64,000 bases of DNA from Misgurnus anguillicaudatus (lineage: Eukaryota > Chordata > Actinopteri > Cypriniformes > Cobitidae), in NCBI RefSeq assembly GCF_027580225.2, contig NC_073342.2:16724001-16788000 (forward strand), read 5' to 3'. Shown one piece after another: positions 58,913-64,000 of the stretch; position 1 is the first letter of the stretch; each line of letters opens with the position of its first letter. A program made the position numbers and the translations under genes. Under the pieces are notes generated by a model. The model made no database searches, had not been told where the DNA came from, and saw nothing but the letters and a program-made list of their open reading frames with translations.

Positions 58913-60312
58913 AATATCAGTATGTAGCTAACCAAATCGTTGAATTCATTTAAAGTGCAATCCCTCAGCATAATGCCCAACAGAGCATGGTATTAAGGTG
59001 TCAGATATAATCCAATTATCAGGTAGGCAGCTGATATTGCAGGTGCAAAAGTTTTACCATGTGATAAAGACTAAGCTAAAAGGGGCTTCCCGTATCACTG
59101 CCACCGGCATAACAGACTCTCCAGTGTATCCCATAATTATGCAGTGTCATAGCAATATCTGCCTCTTGGTCTCCTGATGCTGTTTAGCCTTTAGGTTATA
59201 ATTGTGAAAGCTTGAATATAATACATTTGCTTGTATATTTGTCGTGGAAGAGAATATTGTATGTAAGGTAACTTTTTTATGTACTCTTTAACTTTTGATC
59301 ATAGTCAAATTTTTAAGTCAGATAAGCATTCGGCAGAATGTTTTGGCCATAAACAGATGACAAATGATTTTTTTACTTCACACAGCCCTCTCGGCTCCCA
59401 CGGATCTGACACGTGTAGCAGATGTCAGTATTCATTTACCGAAAGGAAAACGCATTTGTATATTTCTCCGACACTCTCAGGCACGCTCGAAGGAATCCAG
59501 CGATTGAACGCTCATTTCAATTAACCGACCGCATAATCATCAGCCTCATTAAAGCTAGTGAAGGCACAACAGATTTAATTAATCATTAGACGTCATTAAA
59601 CTAAGGGAATTGGGTAAAATGAAGTCGGCTCCGTGTAAATAGATTCCGAAGGTCCTTGTGCGCCACGGATGCACCCGCATGCGGCACACAACATGCAACA
59701 TGAGTACGGACCAATATGAATAATTAAAATGTGAATTATTTATAGCAAGCGTTTTGCGTGTACATTCTGCTCCACATATAACATGCGGTCCGTGTGCATC
59801 ACAATTTATAAATGATGACATTAGCATTCCGCTTCGTTGTACCCCGAAGGTTGTGCACACAGGCGTTTCTCATTGTCGTTGCACCCTATAGATGGTTTTG
59901 AGCTCCGAACCCAGCCGTGCATCTAGAGAGAGCTTTACTCTGTGGAGCTGACCTACATAAGCTACAGACCTTACAGGAATGGGAAACTCATCCATACGCG
60001 CACACACACAACACTACTAGAATTCCTACTAATTCCTGTTCTGAATTTAGGGCATTGTCAGATTTTTGATCAGAATGTGATGAGGGATTGTCATGTTACT
60101 ACTGTCAAGCCTTTTCTGTCTTGGTTTCTCTATAATGACGTGACGAAGAATAGCTACAGAAACTACAGTTAACCTGCTTATTGAATGACATTGGCTGACT
60201 TTAATTTGTCAGATAATTTGTTTGTTTATGGAAATATATACTGTAGATGAGATCGGGGCTAGTTGTCACACTGATGACAGTATATGCTGATTAACTACAG
60301 TATGAGTGTATT
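58913..60312. other. Long apparently single-copy block in intron 9
   Basis: No repeat partner, exon or RNA gene was recognised. 59380-59900 is notable for balanced composition and many TAAT-type sites; see findings. Confidence 0.4.
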
Positions 60313-61510
60313 CAGTGGCGGCCAGTGACTTCTTTTTTGAGGGCGCTCGATGCGAAGTTCGTCACGACATGTATGTAGCCCGTCATGTGTGTGGTTCGTA
60401 ATTTCAAAATATGTGTTCTGCGCGTCGAGTGATCCTATTTGCATCACATGTCTTGTCAAAATAAGTGCCTGCTGCAGATGCGTCTAAAGGGTTTATGATA
60501 AAAGAGACGCTTGCGTTTGCCAGATACTCGCATAATCTCATGTGTTATCAGAGTTTAGTGTTAAAGGAATAGTCTACTCATTTTCAATATTAAAATATGT
60601 TATTACCTTAACTAAGAATTGTTGATACATCCCTCTATCATCTGTGTGCGTGCACGTAAGCGCTGGAGCGCGCTGCGACGCTTCGATAGCATTTAGCTTA
60701 GCCCCATTCATTCAATGGTACCATTTAGAGATAAAGTTAGAAGTGACCAAACACATCAACGTTTTTCCTATTTAAGACGAGTAGTTATACGAGCAAGTTT
60801 GGTGGTACAAAATAAAACATAGCGCTTTTCTAAGCGGATTTAAAAGAGGAACTATATTGTATGGCGTAATAGCACTTATGGGAGTACTTCGACTCGGCGC
60901 AGTAACACCCTCCCTCTCCCATTATGAGAGGGAGAAGGGGAGCGGACTTTTCAGGCGAGTCGAAGTACTCCCAAAAGTGCTATTACGCCATAAAATATAG
61001 TTCCTCTTTTAAATCCGCTTAGAAAAGCGCTACGTTTTATTTTGTACCACCAAACTTGCTCGTATAACTACTCGTCTTAAATAGGAAAAACGTTGATGTG
61101 TTTGGTCACTTCTAACTTTATCTCTAAATGGTACCACTGAATGAATGGGGCTAAGCTAATTGCTATCGAAGCGCCGCAACGCGCTCCAGCACTTACGTGC
61201 ACGCACACAGATGATAGAGGGATGTATCAACAATTCTTAGTGAAGGTAATAACATATTTTAATATTGAAACTTAGTAGACTATTCCTTTAAGGGAGTTTC
61301 TTGCGTGTATTTTGTAAATGTGAGCGTCTCTTTTATCATAAACGGTTTTGACGCGTGTCCGGCAGGCACTTATTTTGACAAAACACATGATGCACGTGGT
61401 TCACATGACATAACAAACACATATTTTGAAAACGCGAGCAACACACACGACACCCTGAACACTTATTTTGAATTACTGCCCCTCGGATGAGCAGTCACGA
61501 GCAACCACTG
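60313..61510. mobile_element. hAT-like element split by a giant palindrome
   Basis: Ends are CAGTGGCGGCCAGTGACT and AGTCACGAGCAACCACTG; the 8-bp flanks AGTGTATT and GGTGTATT differ at one base. Inner arms pair (TTTATGATAAAAGAGACGC with GCGTCTCTTTTATCATAAA). The palindrome 60561-61291 sits between those arms. Confidence 0.8.
60561..61291. mobile_element. Giant palindromic TTAA element, family J, copy 2 (731 bp)
   Basis: Ends are TTAAAGGAATAGTCTACTCA and AGTAGACTATTCCTTTAA, with TTAA on both sides. The arms match over more than 300 bp each; the small loop around 60920 contains GGGAGAAGGGGAGC. It is nearly identical to copy 1 (50918) outside copy 1's internal deletion. Confidence 0.94.
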
Positions 61511-61584
61511 GGTGTATTGCATTTCATAGTCATATTATTTCTATTAAAATATTTAGTCATGTTTTAAATGTTGTCAGTTATAAT

Positions 61585-61829
61585 CAGGGTGCGATTTGTT
61601 GGAGGGATGGGGTAGATTATCCCCCATCTGGTTTTTATATCCCTGCCTCTCTGATGAATTTTTTTTTATCCCCGGTGGGGACAAAATGTGTAATATTTAA
61701 TTTCACCAGTTACAAGAAATAGCTTAATACCCTGAATAATCAATATAAGCATGTGGTTTATAATTTTTTTCATAATTACAAATATTTGAAAACATCCCTC
61801 CCTCAGATTTTTCCCCGAATCGCACCTTG
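61585..61829. mobile_element. Short hAT-like element (245 bp), TSD GTTATAAT
   Basis: Ends are CAGGGTGCGATTTG and GAATCGCACCTTG; the perfect 8-bp duplication GTTATAAT is at 61577-61584 and 61830-61837. Confidence 0.92.
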
Positions 61830-61837
61830 GTTATAAT

Positions 61838-62290
61838 CAGTGTTGGGGAAAGTTACTTTTAAAAGTAATGCATTACAATATTAAGTTACTCCCAAAAAAA
61901 AGTAACTAATTGCGTTACTTAGTTACTTTTCATGGAAAGTAATGCTTACGTTACTTTATAGTTAATTTTGTGTTACTTTTTCTTGGCTGAGGCTTGATCT
62001 CTTTCAGGCCTTGCAGGTGTTTTTATGAAATTGCATATTTCATCACAAAAATGTCGATCTCTGGCCTGCTATCTCAGTTTCTGACTAAAACTGTTCGCAC
62101 ACAGGCATGTACGCATAGAGTGCATAATGTGACTATGTTTAGTTTAATTCAGTAAAAAAATTTAATCTAATTAATTAAACTAAAAAGCAACTTGCGTTAC
62201 TTTTTTAAAAAAGTAACTCAAATATTAATGTGTACATTTAAAAAGTAATGCGAAACTTTACTCGTTACTACTAAAACTACTTCATTGCTA
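61838..62290. mobile_element. CAGTGTTGGGGAAAGTTACTTT element, right end truncated
   Basis: It starts CAGTGTTGGGGAAAGTTACT immediately after the preceding target duplication. AAAAGTAACT and AGTTACTTTT repeats run through it; the expected mirrored right end is missing after CTCGTTACTACT. Confidence 0.7.
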
Positions 62291-62494
62291 CTTCATTGAT
62301 TGTTTACTATTGTATTTACCTTTATGTACGTCGCAAACACTTTTATCCAAAACGACTTTAAGTGAAAATGGCGTGATTGTCAAGTATAGTAAGTATAGTA
62401 AGCCCATACTTGAAATGTGACCTTTGCTGTGAGACTTAAACCGGTCATCTTTGTGTTATAAGCCCTATTCTTTTACCATTAAGCCCGGAGTATT

Positions 62495-62765
62495 GTCTGT
62501 TTTTTTACGTTTTTTACGCATACAGTACATGGCCTTGTACTCAGGCGTTCAACGCATGCGCATTGCGACAAAATGCAAAGCATCTCCTGGGTTACAGACT
62601 ATATTCTCCTGAACACGCATACGTGACCTATGGGTGCAATGTACGTGGGATTTGAAAAATCCTGCAGTTCGTGTGTACTTTTCTAATGACGAAAATTGCA
62701 TCACGCGCACTGTACGCGAACCCTTGCATACGAATAAAAACGGACCATACTTCGGCCTTTAGGCC
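62495..62765. mobile_element. MITE with ...GACCATACTTCGG end (second copy of the 11068 family)
   Basis: It shares CAACGCATGCGCATTGCGAC, AAATGCAAAGCAT and TACAGACTATATTCTCCTG with 11068-11384. Confidence 0.65.
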
Positions 62766-62789
62766 TCAGGTGTGCTATATATTACTGCA

Positions 62790-63510
62790 CTAATGCCGTT
62801 TTTCCATCGCATAGTCCCCCACGGTTTGGTTTGGGTCAGGTTGGGTCAGCTCACCTCGCTTTGGCGTGGTTAGCTTTTCCATCGAGTTTAGTAACACTTC
62901 GGAGTCGGAGGGATTATAGGCGTGTAGTTATATTTGCGCTGCCTACTGCTGTGACATGACATAGACGTGAGAGCGTGAGAGCGTCATTGTACATTTCCAT
63001 ACATTATTTATTTATTTCTCAGTCTACCACAAAATATAAAAAAATTATTTACCACCACAAATAAATGTTTGCACATCGCGTTTATCACTACCTCTGTCTC
63101 ACATGACAGTTTCTGTACAAAACCCGTGGCGTTGGTTGACGCGCTCCACTGAGCCTCATTTTAGTTGCATTTAGGCATATATGAGAACGTGCACGTGCGA
63201 ATGTGCCGCAACAAAATGCAAGTCTGGAAAAATGTGTTATGGTGTTCCTGATTCTCAACCTGTGGATGTTTTTCATCGCTAAAAGGGAGTTTGGGAACTT
63301 ATAGCAGAGCACAGATGACACCACGTTTGCTCGAGACAGCGCAAGCTAGCATGAAGGTAAAGCTAATCTTACATTATAGCGATGACGCTGGTAGTGACGA
63401 TTCTCTCAGACCAATCAGTGATCTACAGTGTTTTTGCATCACATTTTGGTATCAGCTCGGATCGCATGGAACCCCGACTGAGGTGGTACTAAAAAGTATC
63501 GGGTACTATG
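62790..63510. mobile_element. TTTTTCCATCGCATAGT-type MITE, diverged
   Basis: TTTTTCCATCGCATAGTCCC at the left and GGATCGCATGGAACCCCGAC...GGTACTAAAAAGTATCGGGTAC at the right resemble the two ends of a common fish MITE. Frames within it are not protein-like. Confidence 0.55.
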
Positions 63511-63555
63511 TATATATATATATCCCATTGTAATTGAATAAATTATAAAGTAACA

Positions 63556-63725
63556 ATTTTTGTCCTGGATAATAACAGTTAAATAGTTTTTGAGGCCAAG
63601 ACTATGTAAATGAACATACTGTACCCTGAAAAAATAGTCACTGGTGTAAACAGTGTGACATAAATGAATTATTTTGTCCTGGTTATTAGTGATTCAGATG
63701 TTATTTGTGGCCAAGACTATGTGCC
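63556..63725. repeat. Two-unit direct repeat, period ~116 bp
   Basis: TTTTTGTCCTGGATAATAAC...GAGGCCAAGACTATGT (63556-63606) recurs as TTTTGTCCTGGTTATTAGTG...GTGGCCAAGACTATGT (63673-63722). Confidence 0.7.
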
Positions 63726-64000
63726 TATGTTTGGATGGGACATAGAGATGTAAGGCACAACAGCTGCCAGGTTTCGCATTTACCTTCGGATAACAGCGGA
63801 CGTAATATAACAGGGATTTCTTCAAAAGAAAACAGGAATCCGCATGCTTGTGATTCCTGCAGATGTTTCAATCTGCTAAAATAAACCTTTGACGGTGGGC
63901 CAGCTGTGTGAAGAAAATGTTTTTATAAATTTTGATTGAACAATCGTCAGGAGTTGCACAGTTTGTAGTTGAGACTAATGCGCCACTCGGGGATAATCGA

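Overview
This is vertebrate nuclear DNA, almost certainly from a cypriniform (carp/zebrafish-like) teleost. The evidence is a spliced gene with GT-AG introns, an AT-rich background, and a very dense load of short DNA transposons (hAT-type, TTAA-flanked and palindromic MITEs, Tc1) of the kind typical of cyprinid genomes. No bacterial, viral, organellar, rRNA or CRISPR content is visible. The order-level assignment is inference; the species cannot be named.

Only one host gene is recognised: the 5' coding part of shank2 on the + strand. It encodes the postsynaptic density scaffold SHANK2/ProSAP1. Nine coding exons (22108-22301, 26454-26657, 30877-30948, 34993-35101, 35377-35528, 42093-42260, 42782-42898, 48141-48218, 57417-57483) join in frame for 384 codons plus 1 nt. 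They encode a SHANK2-specific N-terminus, the SPN (Ras-binding, ubiquitin-like) domain and about seven ankyrin repeats. The SH3, PDZ, proline-rich and SAM regions lie beyond the right edge.

Layout. 1-22107: no coding exon found; this is intergenic or 5'-UTR-intron sequence packed with repeats. 22108-35528: coding exons 1-5, with introns 1-3 of about 4.1 kb each filled by TTAA-type palindromes, MITEs and a deleted Gypsy-like LTR element. 35529-42092: intron 5, with two hAT elements side by side (one keeps a broken hAT transposase C-terminus) and a long TA/TTTA microsatellite. 42093-48218: exons 6-8. 48219-57416: the 9.2 kb intron 8, with two giant palindromes and a nested cluster containing a dead Tc1/mariner transposase. 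57417-57483: exon 9. 57484-64000: the next intron, again mostly repeats.

Most notable points: (1) the SPN domain carries Cys at the position aligned with the Rap/Ras-binding Arg12 of SHANK3, and Pro where SHANK proteins usually have Leu; (2) at least ten hAT-type insertions have an intact 8-bp target duplication and about as many others sit in TTAA duplications, so insertion order can be read directly; (3) near-perfect 650-880 bp palindromes lie in the shank2 introns, two of them a near-identical pair flanking exon 9; (4) nested insertions at 53006-55266; (5) a (CT)15 microsatellite serves as the polypyrimidine tract of an essential acceptor. I found no convincing undescribed multi-gene system.
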